Positions 1 through 9,270 of a DNA stretch of 64,000 nucleotides are shown here, piece after piece. The position numbers and the translations under genes are program-made. How positions within the stretch are numbered: position 1 is the first letter of the stretch; every line of letters starts with the position of its first letter. Under the pieces are notes generated by a model that saw only the letters and a list, made by a program, of their open reading frames with translations, ran no database searches and had not been told where the DNA came from. Source of the DNA: Lysobacter avium. GTDB lineage: Bacteria > Pseudomonadota > Gammaproteobacteria > Xanthomonadales > Xanthomonadaceae. The stretch is taken from the NCBI RefSeq assembly GCF_015209745.1, contig NZ_CP063657.1, positions 2,666,001 to 2,730,000 on the forward strand. The letters are read 5' to 3'.

Positions 1-1
1 C

Positions 2-3000
2 GCATCCGGCGATTACGCCACCGCCAGCGGCTACAGCGCGACGGCGACTGGCGACGACAGCATCGCCAGCGGCAGCCACAGCCAAGCCAACGGCACCTCC
101 AGCGTGGCGGTCGGCGGACGCCGCGCGATGCTGGATGACGACGGCAATCCGGTCCTGGATGGCGACGGCAACCCCGTCTACACCAACACCGTCGCTACGG
201 CGGACGACAGCACCGCGATCGGTGCCGGTGCCAACGCGTCCGAGACCGGCGCCACGGCGCTGGGCGCAGGCGCCGACGCATCGGGTGCCTACGCCACCGC
301 CAGCGGCACCGAAGCGGTCGCATCGGGCACCCAGGCCACCGCCAACGGCTTCCGCAGCGAGGCCAGCGGCGACGGCAGCAGCGTCATGGGTGGCTACTCC
401 AGCGCCTCCGGCTTCCTGTCCTCCGCCCTCGGCTACGGCGCAGAGGCCAGCAGCGACTACGCGACTGCGGTGGGCGCCACGGCATCCGCCAGCGGTGCCG
501 ACAGCACCGCGGTGGGCAGCGCCAGCATCGCCAGCGGCACCAACAGTGTCGCCGTCGGTGGGGCCCTGTTTGGAATCCTTGCTTCCGAGGCCTCGGGTGA
601 TTACTCCACTGCCGTCGGCGGCGGCGCCTGGGCACCGGGCTACAGCAGCACGGCGCTGGGCAACGCGGCGATGGCCACCGCCGACAACAGCGTCGCCCTG
701 GGCGCCGACTCGTACGCCGACCGGGAGAACTCCGTCTCGGTGGGCGATGTAGGCAACGAGCGCCAGATCACCAACGTCGCTGCCGGTACCGAGGACAACG
801 ATGCGGTGAACCTGGGCCAGCTCAACGCCATCGCCGGAGTCGCCACGGAAACCAACAAGTACTTCAAGGCCAGCGGTGAGCTTGAAGCGACCGTTGACGG
901 CGAGGACGCGGTGGCGGCGGGCAGTGACGCCTACGCCGGCGCCGACTACGCCACCGCGGTCGGCTCCAGCAGCAGCGCCTTTGGCGAGGGTGCCTCTGCG
1001 TTCGGCAGCGGCGCATTTGCATCTGGTGACTACGCCACCGCCAGCGGCTACAACGCAACCGCGAGCGGCACGGACAGCATCGCCAGCGGCAGCAGCAGCC
1101 AAGCCACCGGCAACTCCAGCGTGGCGGTCGGCGGACGCCGCGCGGTGATGGATGACGATGGCAACCCGGTGCTCGATGGCGATGGGAATCCCCTCTACAC
1201 CAACACCGTGGCATCGGCCGACGACAGCACCGCGATCGGTGCAGGTGCCAACGCGTCCGAGACCGGCGCCACGGCGCTGGGCGCAGGCGCCGACGCATCG
1301 GGTGCCTACGCCACCGCCAGCGGCACCGAAGCGGTCGCCTCCGGCGGCCAGGCGACCGCCAACGGCTTCCGCAGCGAGGCCAGCGGTGACGGCAGCAGCG
1401 CGATCGGTGGCTACTCCAGCGCCTCGGGCTTCCTGTCCTCGGCAATTGGTTACGGCACCGATGCTTCCGGTGACTACGCCACCGCTGTGGGCGTGGGCGC
1501 TGCGGCCGCGGGCGCGAGCAGCACTGCCGTCGGTGAATCGGCCGATGCTTCCGGCCTGGAAAGCACCGCCGTGGGCGGTACCGCTTACGGGTTCTTCGCC
1601 ACCGAAGCCACCGGCGACGGCAGCGCCGCGTTCGGTAACGGCGCATGGGCCAGCGGCGATGAGAGCACCTCGCTGGGCTGGATGAGCAGCGCCGATGGCG
1701 CCGGCTCCACCGCCGTGGGCGCCGCATCCTGGGCCGCGGAAGACGACTCCACCGCGCTGGGCTACGGCGCCTACGCCGATGCAGCCAACAGCGTCGCGCT
1801 CGGTGCCGGTTCGGTGGCCGATCGCGAAAACAGCGTGTCCGTGGGTGAGGTCGGCGGCGAGCGCCAGATCACCAACGTCGCCGCCGGTACCGAGGGCACC
1901 GATGCGGTGAACCTGGACCAGCTCAACGAGGTGGCCGGTGTCGCCGACGAGACCAACCGCCTGTTCAAGGCCAGCGGTGACGGTGAAGCGATCGTGGATG
2001 GGGAGGACGCGGTCGCGGCAGGCAGCGATGCCTACGCCGGCGCCGACTACGCCACCGCGGTTGGCTCCAGCAGCAGCGCGTTCGGCGAAGGGTCTTCCGC
2101 GTTCGGCAGCGGCGCATTCGCATCCGGCGATTACGCCACCGCCAGCGGCTACAGCGCGACGGCGACTGGCGACGACAGCATCGCCAGCGGCAGCCACAGC
2201 CAAGCCAACGGCACCTCCAGCGTGGCGGTCGGCGGACGCCGCGCGATGCTGGATGACGACGGCAATCCGGTCCTGGATGGCGACGGCAACCCCGTCTACA
2301 CCAACACCGTCGCTACGGCGGACGACAGCACCGCGATCGGTGCCGGTGCCAACGCGTCCGAGACCGGCGCCACGGCGCTGGGCGCAGGCGCCGACGCATC
2401 GGGTGCCTACGCCACCGCCAGCGGCACCGAAGCGGTCGCATCGGGCACCCAGGCCACCGCCAACGGCTTCCGCAGCGAGGCCAGCGGCGACGGCAGCAGC
2501 GTCATGGGTGGCTACTCCAGCGCCTCCGGCTTCCTGTCCTCCGCCCTCGGCTACGGCGCAGAGGCCAGCAGCGACTACGCGACTGCGGTGGGCGCCACGG
2601 CATCCGCCAGCGGTGCCGACAGCACCGCGGTGGGCAGCGCCAGCATCGCCAGCGGCACCAACAGTGTCGCCGTGGGTGGGGCCCTGTTCGGAATCCTTGC
2701 CTCCGAGGCATCGGGTGATTACTCCACTGCCGTCGGCGGCGGCGCCTGGGCACCGGGCTACAGCACCACGGCACTGGGCAACGCGGCGATGGCCACCGCC
2801 GACAACAGCGTCGCCCTGGGTGCCGACTCGTACGCCGACCGGGAGAACTCCGTCTCGGTGGGCGATGTGGGCAACGAGCGCCAGATCACCAACGTCGCTG
2901 CCGGTACCGAGGACAACGATGCGGTGAACCTGGACCAGCTCAATGCCATCGCCGGTGTTGCCGACGAAACCAGTCGCCTGTTCAAGGCTAGCGGTGAAGG

Positions 3001-5161
3001 CGAGGCCGTCGTCGATGGCGAAGATGCGGTCGCTGCCGGCAGTGATGCCCTGGCCGAGGGTGACTACACGGTCGCACTGGGCGCCAGCAGCACTGCGATC
3101 GGCGAAGGTGCCAGCGCGATGGGCTCCGGCGCCACCGCGCTGGGTGATCAAGCCACTGCGAGCGGCTTCAACGCCGTTGCCGCAACCGACGGAGCCAGCG
3201 CCTACGGTGCCGGCAGTGCCGCGGCGGGCGAAGCTGCCACGGCAACCGGCGCCTACAGCAGCGCGTCCGGCGAGCTCGCAACCGCGACCGGCTCGGAAAG
3301 CGAAGCGTCAGGCTACCTCGCCACGGCAACGGGAGCGGGTTCCGTCGCCAACGGCGATGGCAGTGTGGCAACCGGCGCACTGAGCGAGGCATCGGGCGTT
3401 GAATCCACCGCCTCGGGCTTCTACAGCGCAGCCAGCGGCGACGCTGCAACCGCCTTGGGTGCGGAATCCTACGCCAGCGGCGTTGAGTCGGTAGCAGCGG
3501 GCTTCCTTGCCGAGGCCAGCGGCGACGTCGCCACGGCAGTCGGTGCGGAATCCATCGCGAGTGGACTGGCATCCGCAGCGGTCGGAGCATTCGCCGAAGC
3601 CAGTGGCGACTTCACCACCGCGGTGGGCGCTTTGTCCGCCGCCACCGGCTACAACAGCACCGCGCTCGGCAGTGCCGCCGAGGCCGAGGGTGAGGACGCC
3701 ACTGCACTGGGTTCCGACAGCCTTGCCGAAGCCGACGGCAGTGTCGCGCTGGGCGCCGGCTCCTACGCGGACCGTGCCGATACGGTCTCGGTTGGCAGCA
3801 GCGGCAACGAGCGGCAGATCACGAATGTCGCCGCTGGCAGCATGGACACCGACGCGGCCAACATGGCGCAGATGGGAGCCATGGCCAGCGCCTTGGGCGG
3901 CGGCGCCGGGTTCTCCGGCGGCGTGTTCAGCGCACCCAGCTATATGATCCAGGGCACTACCTACGGCAACGTGGGCGATGCCTTCTCCGCCGTGGATGGC
4001 CGCTTGACCTCGCTGCAAAACAGCGTTGACAACTTCACCGGACCGCAGGGGCCGGCAGGCCCACAGGGCCCGATGGGCCCGACCGGGCCGACGGGACCGC
4101 AGGGTGCGGACGGCGCGACGGGGCCGTCGGGTCCCACTGGACCCACCGGTCCGCAGGGTCCCAAGGGTGACAGCATCGTCGGCGACACCGGCCCACAGGG
4201 TCCCCAGGGGCCGACCGGACCGACGGGTCCCACCGGGCCCACCGGTCCGACTGGCCCGCAGGGTCCGCAAGGCCCGCAGGGCCCCAGCGGTAACGGGGTT
4301 GCCGATGGGAACTCGCACGGCCTACCGACTGATCCTGTCGGCGTAGGTCAGGGCAAGTCCGGCGGCCTGGCGGTCGGCGAGGGCAGCATCGCCGTCGACG
4401 AGAACGACACGGCGATCGGCAACCACGCGATCGTCGGCGCTGCCAACAGCACCGCGCTGGGCAACAACAGCAACGTGGATGCCGCCGCGAGCAATGCGGT
4501 GGCCATCGGTGCGGATACGGATGTCACCGCGAGTGGCGGCGCGGCCCTGGGCCAGCGAGCCTCGGTGACGGCGCAGGGCGCGGTTGCCCTCGGCCAGGAA
4601 TCGGTCGCCGACGAAGCCAACACGGTCTCGGTAGGCTCGGCCACCAATCAGCGCCGGGTCACGAACGTCGCTGCGGGCACCCAGGCCAACGATGCCGCCA
4701 ATGTCGGCCAGATGCAGGCCGCCAGTGCTGCGACGCTGGATGCATCGCGCAGCTACACCGACACCACCGCCACGCAGACGCTGAACGCGTCGTACAACTA
4801 CACCGACACCAGCACGACCAACGCGCTGAACTCGGCCAAGGCGTACACCGACCAGCGCATGACCGTCATCACGGACGACTTCAACATGCTCCGCGGTGAA
4901 GTGAACGATCGCTTCTACGAGGTCGACAAGCGCTTCGACCAGATGGGCGCGATGAGCGCGGCGATGCTGAACATGGCCACCAGCGCCGCCGGCGTGCGCA
5001 CCCAGAACCGGGTGGGCGTGGGCGTGGGCGTGCAGGGGGGCCAGGCCGCCCTGTCGCTGGGTTACCAGCGGGCCCTGTCTGACCGCGCCACGGTCACCTT
5101 TGGCGGTGCGATGAGCGGTGACGACACCTCTGTCGGCGCCGGTGTCGGTTTCGGCTGGTAA
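2..5161 (+). CDS. Trimeric autotransporter adhesin (YadA-like) with collagen-like stalk, 5' truncated by window edge
   Basis: The frame is already open at the left edge, so the signal peptide and true start are missing; 1,719 residues are visible. Most of the protein is YadA-type head: short GxxSxAxG-like repeats of about 14 residues. Five neck/connector motifs of the form [11 protein letters not shown]...DAVNL..L occur near nt 760-830, 1850-1925, 2870-2945, 3805-3870 and 4640-4710. A collagen-like Gly-X-Y stretch lies at nt 4040-4288. A short coiled-coil-like stalk (nt 4740-4960) leads into a YadA anchor of about 55 residues that ends in Gly-Phe-Gly-Trp; an aromatic last residue suits outer-membrane insertion. 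The family forms surface trimers for adhesion and autoaggregation. The target is unknown. Family call is secure; start and total length are not. Confidence 0.95.
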   Translation, partial: ASGDYATASGYSATATGDDSIASGSHSQANGTSSVAVGGRRAMLDDDGNPVLDGDGNPVYTNTVATADDSTAIGAGANASETGATALGAGADASGAYATASGTEAVASGTQATANGFRSEASGDGSSVMGGYSSASGFLSSALGYGAEASSDYATAVGATASASGADSTAVGSASIASGTNSVAVGGALFGILASEASGDYSTAVGGGAWAPGYSSTALGNAAMATADNSVALGADSYADRENSVSVGDVGNERQITNVAAGTEDNDAVNLGQLNAIAGVATETNKYFKASGELEATVDGEDAVAAGSDAYAGADYATAVGSSSSAFGEGASAFGSGAFASGDYATASGYNATASGTDSIASGSSSQATGNSSVAVGGRRAVMDDDGNPVLDGDGNPLYTNTVASADDSTAIGAGANASETGATALGAGADASGAYATASGTEAVASGGQATANGFRSEASGDGSSAIGGYSSASGFLSSAIGYGTDASGDYATAVGVGAAAAGASSTAVGESADASGLESTAVGGTAYGFFATEATGDGSAAFGNGAWASGDESTSLGWMSSADGAGSTAVGAASWAAEDDSTALGYGAYADAANSVALGAGSVADRENSVSVGEVGGERQITNVAAGTEGTDAVNLDQLNEVAGVADETNRLFKASGDGEAIVDGEDAVAAGSDAYAGADYATAVGSSSSAFGEGSSAFGSGAFASGDYATASGYSATATGDDSIASGSHSQANGTSSVAVGGRRAMLDDDGNPVLDGDGNPVYTNTVATADDSTAIGAGANASETGATALGAGADASGAYATASGTEAVASGTQATANGFRSEASGDGSSVMGGYSSASGFLSSALGYGAEASSDYATAVGATASASGADSTAVGSASIASGTNSVAVGGALFGILASEASGDYSTAVGGGAWAPGYSTTALGNAAMATADNSVALGADSYADRENSVSVGDVGNERQITNVAAGTEDNDAVNLDQLNAIAGVADETSRLFKASGEGEAVVDGEDAVAAGSDALAEGDYTVALGASSTAIGEGASAMGSGATALGDQATASGFNAVAATDGASAYGAGSAAAGEAATATGAYSSASGELATATGSESEASGYLATATGAGSVANGDGSVATGALSEASGVESTASGFYSAASGDAATALGAESYASGVESVAAGFLAEASGDVATAVGAESIASGLASAAVGAFAEASGDFTTAVGALSAATGYNSTALGSAAEAEGEDATALGSDSLAEADGSVALGAGSYADRADTVSVGSSGNERQITNVAAGSMDTDAANMAQMGAMASALGGGAGFSGGVFSAPSYMIQGTTYGNVGDAFSAVDGRLTSLQNSVDNFTGPQGPAGPQGPMGPTGPTGPQGADGATGPSGPTGPTGPQGPKGDSIVGDTGPQGPQGPTGPTGPTGPTGPTGPQGPQGPQGPSGNGVADGNSHGLPTDPVGVGQGKSGGLAVGEGSIAVDENDTAIGNHAIVGAANSTALGNNSNVDAAASNAVAIGADTDVTASGGAALGQRASVTAQGAVALGQESVADEANTVSVGSATNQRRVTNVAAGTQANDAANVGQMQAASAATLDASRSYTDTTATQTLNASYNYTDTSTTNALNSAKAYTDQRMTVITDDFNMLRGEVNDRFYEVDKRFDQMGAMSAAMLNMATSAAGVRTQNRVGVGVGVQGGQAALSLGYQRALSDRATVTFGGAMSGDDTSVGAGVGFGW
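104..3050 (+). repeat. Three near-identical ~1 kb head modules inside the adhesin gene
   Basis: Modules begin at the VAVGGRRA motif at nt 104, 1121 and 2222. Modules 1 and 3 are offset by 2,118 nt and are almost identical at DNA level for more than 850 nt, with scattered synonymous and single-residue changes. The window's first base corresponds to position 2119, so a further copy probably extends to the left. Module 2 shares the first ~110 codons and the neck but has a diverged middle, and is 84 nt (28 codons, two 14-residue units) longer than module 1. The pattern fits recent unequal recombination within the gene. Such repeats can also collapse in short-read assembly. Confidence 0.9.
4040..4288 (+). 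other. Collagen-like Gly-X-Y region within the adhesin
   Basis: Twenty-seven Gly-X-Y triplets, mostly GPT and GPQ with single [18 protein letters not shown] and GDT triplets. They are broken once by a two-residue Ile-Val interruption after triplet 15, close to the middle. Bacterial collagen-like segments are rich in Pro and Thr/Gln and form triple helices, which would match the trimeric state of the adhesin. The segment lies after the fourth neck and before the last head-like stretch. Confidence 0.93.
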
Positions 5162-5166
5162 GCGGT

Positions 5167-5194
5167 GGCGTCGCGGGTTCCGGCCCGCGACGCC
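5167..5194 (+). terminator. Strong hairpin after the adhesin gene, probable terminator
   Basis: A perfect 11-bp inverted repeat (GGCGTCGCGGG / CCCGCGACGCC) with a six-base loop starts 6 nt after the adhesin stop codon. There is no long U tract directly after it; a short TTTT occurs about 10 nt further on. It could act as a terminator or as a 3' stabilising hairpin. Confidence 0.55.
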
Positions 5195-5309
5195 AACCTC
5201 TGATTTTGTGATTGCCGCTCGTGTTTCAAATCTTTGCTCCTGATCCTGCAACTGTTCCAAGCACCGCTTCGTGCAACACCTGACAAACACCACAACCAGG
5301 AAGAACCAG

Positions 5310-7166
5310 ATGACTCGCAAGAACCCATCGTTCCGCATCAGCCTGCTCGCCACCGCGGTTGCCGTCACCCTCGCCGCCCCCGCAGCGATGGCCGCCAGTC
5401 CGACCAAGCTGGAGACCCGTGAGGCCCCCAGTGCCGCCCCCGCCGCCGCTCCGGGCGCGCGATTGATCGTCACCTACCGCGACGCCGCGGCCCCCAAATC
5501 CGTCAAGCTGCGCACCGTTAACAATGCCGCCGCGCGCAGCCGTTCCATGACGACCGCTTCGGCGCGCACCGGCAGCAAGGCGCCCTCGGCGATGCTGATG
5601 CGCAAGCTCGCCGTCGGCGCCGACCTGATCCGTCTGGACCGCAAGCTGGGTGTGGCCGAACTCAACACCCTGGTGCGCGAACTGAAGGCCGATCCGGCTG
5701 TCGTCTCGGTGGAGATCGACGAGCTGATGCAGCACACCGGCACGGCGCGCATCAAGACCGACGTGCAGCCGCAGCTGACTCCCAATGACCCGTATTACGC
5801 GCAGTACAACTGGCACCTGCAGGACAATGCGGGCGGCATCCGCGCGCCGTCGGCCTGGGACGTCTCCACTGGCGAGGGCGTGGTCGTCGCGGTGATCGAT
5901 ACCGGCATCGTCGAGCATCCCGACATGGACGCGAACATGCTGTTTGGCTACGACTTCATCACGGACGCGTTCGTATCCCGTCGTGGAACCGACGATCGTG
6001 CGCCCGGTGCGCATGACTACGGCGACTGGAACGACGATGCTGCCCAGTGCCAGGTGAGTGGGAGCTCTTTCCACGGCACGCACGTCGCCGGCACGGTGGC
6101 CGAGCTGACCAACAACGGCGTTGGCATGGCGGGTATCGCCCACAACGCCAAGGTCCTTCCGATCCGCGCCCTGGGTCGCTGCGGCGGCTACACCTCCGAT
6201 ATCGCCGACGCCATTGTCTGGGCGGCCGGTGGCGAAGTGCCCGGCGTCCCGACCAACCCCAATCCGGCCGAGATCATCAACATGAGCCTGGGCGGATCGG
6301 GCTCGTGCAAATCGATCAGCCAGACCGCGATCAACCAGGCCGTCGCCCTGGGCACCACCGTCGTGGTTGCCGCGGGCAACAGCAACTCGGAAGTGGCCAA
6401 CTTCAGTCCTGCCAGCTGCGACAGCGTGATTTCCGTCGCCGCCGGCCGGATCACCGGTGGCCGCGCTTCCTACTCCAACTTCGGCGCCAAGATCGACCTG
6501 ACCGCCCCGGGCGGCGGTGGCGGCGCGGACGGCAACCCAAACGGCTATGTGTGGCAGGCAGCCAACAACTCCGATACTTCACCGGAGGAAGGCGAGCCCA
6601 GCTACATGGGCATGGCAGGCACCTCGATGGCGTCGCCGCACGTGGCCGGCGTTGCCGCACTGGTGCAGAGCGCGGTCGTAGCCGCTGGTGGGGCGCCCAA
6701 GACCCCGGCGGAGCTCGAAGCGATCCTGGTCCAGAGCGCACGTGCGTTCCCGGCCACGCCCGACAAGCCGATCGGCAGCGGGTTGCTGGACGCCCCGGCC
6801 GCACTGGCCAAGGCGATGGAGGTCCCGTGTGACCCCGACGTCGAAGAGTGCGCACCTGACGCGATCGAGCTGACCAACATGGTTCCGGTTGGCAACCTGT
6901 CGGGTACCTCGGGCACGGAGACGCTCTTCAGCTTCGAAGTTCCCGCGGGCACCAACCTGTTCAACCTGATGACCTACGGCGGCACCGGCAACGCCAGTGT
7001 CTATGTCAGCGCCGACGAAGCACCTTCGGCAGACGCGTATGACTACAAGTCGACGCGTCCGGGCAACAACGAGACCGTGCGCGTGCGCAACCCGCAAGCC
7101 ACCACGTATTACATCCTCGTGACGGGCAGCTACAACGGCATGACCATCCAGGCGCGCGCGAACTGA
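5310..7166 (+). CDS. Secreted S8 family serine peptidase (subtilase) with C-terminal PPC domain
   Basis: 618 residues. An upstream in-frame start exists at 5271, but the ATG at 5310 follows an AGGAAG ribosome site and opens a normal Sec signal peptide, with likely cleavage after AMA at about residue 28. A propeptide-like region runs to about residue 150. The catalytic triad is visible: Asp197 in VIDTG, His255 in FHGTHVAG and Ser439 in GTSMASPHVAG. The last ~90 residues resemble a bacterial pre-peptidase C-terminal (PPC) domain, usually removed on maturation. The enzyme would be exported as a zymogen and act on extracellular or surface proteins. It lies 148 nt downstream of the adhesin gene, so adhesin processing is conceivable but only inferred. 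Confidence 0.93.
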   Translation: MTRKNPSFRISLLATAVAVTLAAPAAMAASPTKLETREAPSAAPAAAPGARLIVTYRDAAAPKSVKLRTVNNAAARSRSMTTASARTGSKAPSAMLMRKLAVGADLIRLDRKLGVAELNTLVRELKADPAVVSVEIDELMQHTGTARIKTDVQPQLTPNDPYYAQYNWHLQDNAGGIRAPSAWDVSTGEGVVVAVIDTGIVEHPDMDANMLFGYDFITDAFVSRRGTDDRAPGAHDYGDWNDDAAQCQVSGSSFHGTHVAGTVAELTNNGVGMAGIAHNAKVLPIRALGRCGGYTSDIADAIVWAAGGEVPGVPTNPNPAEIINMSLGGSGSCKSISQTAINQAVALGTTVVVAAGNSNSEVANFSPASCDSVISVAAGRITGGRASYSNFGAKIDLTAPGGGGGADGNPNGYVWQAANNSDTSPEEGEPSYMGMAGTSMASPHVAGVAALVQSAVVAAGGAPKTPAELEAILVQSARAFPATPDKPIGSGLLDAPAALAKAMEVPCDPDVEECAPDAIELTNMVPVGNLSGTSGTETLFSFEVPAGTNLFNLMTYGGTGNASVYVSADEAPSADAYDYKSTRPGNNETVRVRNPQATTYYILVTGSYNGMTIQARAN

Positions 7167-7192
7167 TCCGCAAGCGCCACATGTAGAACAGG

Positions 7193-7217
7193 ACCCCGGC
7201 TCCGGCCGGGGTTTTTT
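7193..7217 (+). terminator. Rho-independent terminator after the subtilase gene
   Basis: A 7-bp GC stem (CCCCGGC / GCCGGGG) with a four-base TCCG loop is followed by six Ts at 7212-7217. It lies 27 nt after the subtilase stop codon and separates it from the acid phosphatase gene. Confidence 0.9.
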
Positions 7218-7285
7218 GTGCCCGGAAAGCCGGCACGCGTGCTCGGCTACACTTCCATGACCTTCACCGATGGGGAGCCTGTTCC

Positions 7286-8191
7286 ATGCGCCGCCACCTG
7301 CCTGCATTCCCCGTCCTGGGTGCGCTGTTGCTGCTCTCCGGCTGCCAGCACATCGCCACCGTACCGGTCGGAAAAACTCCGGGATCCACCGGCAGTGCGG
7401 CCATCACGACGCCGGCCGCCGATGACAACCTGCACGCCGTCACCTGGATGCAGACCTCGGCCGAATACCGGGCCAATTCGATCCAGACCTACCGCGCCGC
7501 ACTCGCGCAGCTGGATTCCGCCCTGGCCGATCCGCAGTGGGATGCGCTGGTGCCGGAAGACCGCGTCGTTCCCGCCATCGGCCTTGAGCCGGCGGTGGTG
7601 GTCGACATCGACGAGACGGTACTGGACAACTCGCCCTACCAGGTCCGGCTGATCCGCTCCGGGCTCGCCTACGACGACGCGACCTGGGCGCAATGGGTCG
7701 CCGAGCAGAGCGCGCGCCCGGTACCCGGATCCGTGGAGTTCGCCCAGGCCGCGGATGCACGCGGCATCACCGTGATCTACCTTTCCAACCGCACCCTCGA
7801 CCAGCGCGCGGCCAGCCTGGCCAACCTGCGCGCGCTTGGCTTCCCGGTGGCCGACGAGTCGGTGTACCTGGGCAAGGGCATGCCGGTCGAGGGCTGCCAG
7901 CAGGCCTCGGGCAGCGAGAAGCATTGCCGTCGCCAGTGGGTGAGCCGCAAGTACCGGGTTCTGATGCAGTTTGGTGACCAACTCGGCGACTTCGTCCAGC
8001 CGCGTCCCAACACCGCCGAGAACCGTGCCGCGCTCATGAAACGGCATGGCAGCTGGTTCGGCGAGCGCTGGTGGATGCTGGCCAACCCCAGTTACGGCGA
8101 CTGGCAACCGGCTCTGTTCGACAACGATTGGAGCCTGCCCCCCGCTGTGCAACGTGCGGCCAAACAACGTGCACTGGATGCGAGCGACTGA
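7286..8191 (+). CDS. Lipoprotein acid phosphatase, HAD class IIIB (e(P4)/5'-nucleotidase family)
   Basis: 301 residues. The N-terminus is a lipoprotein signal ending in the lipobox LLSGC, so the protein should be anchored to a membrane facing the periplasm. HAD motif I is DIDET, with the nucleophile Asp107 and acid/base Asp109; motif II is seen in IYLSNRTL. The C-terminal NPSYGDW resembles the conserved NPxYGxWE of the family. Family members remove phosphate from nucleoside monophosphates (for example NMN) or other phosphomonoesters outside the cytoplasm; the substrate here cannot be told from sequence. A GGGGAG ribosome site lies about 10 nt before the ATG. The gene follows a terminator, so it probably has its own promoter. 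Confidence 0.9.
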   Translation: MRRHLPAFPVLGALLLLSGCQHIATVPVGKTPGSTGSAAITTPAADDNLHAVTWMQTSAEYRANSIQTYRAALAQLDSALADPQWDALVPEDRVVPAIGLEPAVVVDIDETVLDNSPYQVRLIRSGLAYDDATWAQWVAEQSARPVPGSVEFAQAADARGITVIYLSNRTLDQRAASLANLRALGFPVADESVYLGKGMPVEGCQQASGSEKHCRRQWVSRKYRVLMQFGDQLGDFVQPRPNTAENRAALMKRHGSWFGERWWMLANPSYGDWQPALFDNDWSLPPAVQRAAKQRALDASD

Positions 8192-8302
8192 TCCAGCGTC
8201 GCTCGCCGCAGCAGCTCAATCAGCCATTCCGCGACTGGCTTGGCTTGTCGCCGACGCCACGCACACCCAAGATGGCCGATTGCGACTGGGGAGCCGCAAC
8301 AC

Positions 8303-9241
8303 ATGACCCTGATTCGACGCAGTGTTTTCGCGCCCGCGCACTATACGGCGGCGATCGTACTCGCCGCCGCCATCATTGCCAGCGGCTGCAACCGCAATCC
8401 GGAACGAGCATCCGTCGCGCCCACCGGCGACACGCCCGTGGCAGCGGTCAATCAACTCGTCAAGGACCTGCGCGACAACGACCTGGTGGCTTACGCCGAA
8501 CACGCGCTGCCGCCCACGCTCCACCAGGAGGTTGCAATGGCATGGTCGGAAGGCCGCACGACCTGGCCGCTGTCGGAACTGCCCCTGAGCGAGCAACTGC
8601 CTGGTTTCATCACTACCCTGGCCGAACCCGAGGCTGAGAAGACCCTGCTGGCCGCCTTCCGACGCCAGTTCTCTGGTGCCGACCGCGAACTGCGCACTGC
8701 GGCGTCGACGCTGGGATTGTTCGCCGCGCAGTACGTACAGCGCAGCAGCAGCTACAGCGACGTTGAGCGCGAACACTACGTGCAGTTGATCGTCGCGCTC
8801 AGCAACTGGGGAAAAAATGCCCCGCTTGCCGATCCGTCACTGGCGAAAGTCGCCGTGCCGCAGCTGGTCGCTGCCGCGCGCCTGACGGGACTTGGGCAGC
8901 CCGGCGCGCTGCGCCAGGCCGGCATGCAACGCAGCCTGACCCGCCTGGGCCCATTCCTGTCCCGGCTGAAGGTCGTCCTGGATCCGTATGGCCTGGATAT
9001 CGATGCCACCCTGGACGGCGCCCAGGCCCGCCTGATCGAACAAACCGGTGACACCGCGAAGGTCCGCCTAGATTACACCCTGGCTGGGGAAGCGGTGGAC
9101 GCGCAAATCCTCCTTGAGCGCCGCGATGGGCGCTGGTACTTGAGCAACCTGCTTCGCCACGCCGAGGCACAGGCTGTGGCCCCGTCTCCGGCAGCGACAC
9201 CGGCAGGGCGCGAGGCCCTGTCCAAGTCGCTGCCGCACTGA
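8303..9241 (+). CDS. Putative lipoprotein of unknown function
   Basis: 312 residues from the ATG at 8303, preceded by GGGGAG with normal spacing; longer in-frame starts would place basic residues ahead of the signal peptide. The signal peptide ends in the lipobox IIASGC with lipidated Cys29. The rest is mainly helical. The final ~70 residues look like a small alpha-plus-beta module (ATLDGAQARLIEQTGDTAKVRLDY... DGRWYLSNLL) similar in feel to NTF2-like or DUF4878-like lipoprotein domains, but I do not recognise the family. It sits between the acid phosphatase (111 nt gap) and plsB (29 nt gap), and could be co-transcribed with plsB. Confidence 0.75.
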   Translation: MTLIRRSVFAPAHYTAAIVLAAAIIASGCNRNPERASVAPTGDTPVAAVNQLVKDLRDNDLVAYAEHALPPTLHQEVAMAWSEGRTTWPLSELPLSEQLPGFITTLAEPEAEKTLLAAFRRQFSGADRELRTAASTLGLFAAQYVQRSSSYSDVEREHYVQLIVALSNWGKNAPLADPSLAKVAVPQLVAAARLTGLGQPGALRQAGMQRSLTRLGPFLSRLKVVLDPYGLDIDATLDGAQARLIEQTGDTAKVRLDYTLAGEAVDAQILLERRDGRWYLSNLLRHAEAQAVAPSPAATPAGREALSKSLPH

Positions 9242-9270
9242 AACGCGGCCGCGGCCAGCGAACCGGCATA

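Noticed and set aside
104..3050. Regular repeats as a possible CRISPR array
   Set aside because: Repeat units are in-frame 14-codon adhesin repeats without unique spacers, and no cas genes are present.
864..5473. Long open frames antisense to or out of frame with the adhesin gene (for example 864-1727, 3308-4318 and 4322-5473 on the minus strand)
   Set aside because: They are Arg/Pro-rich or Gly/His-rich shadows produced by high GC and periodic codons; no ribosome sites or family motifs.
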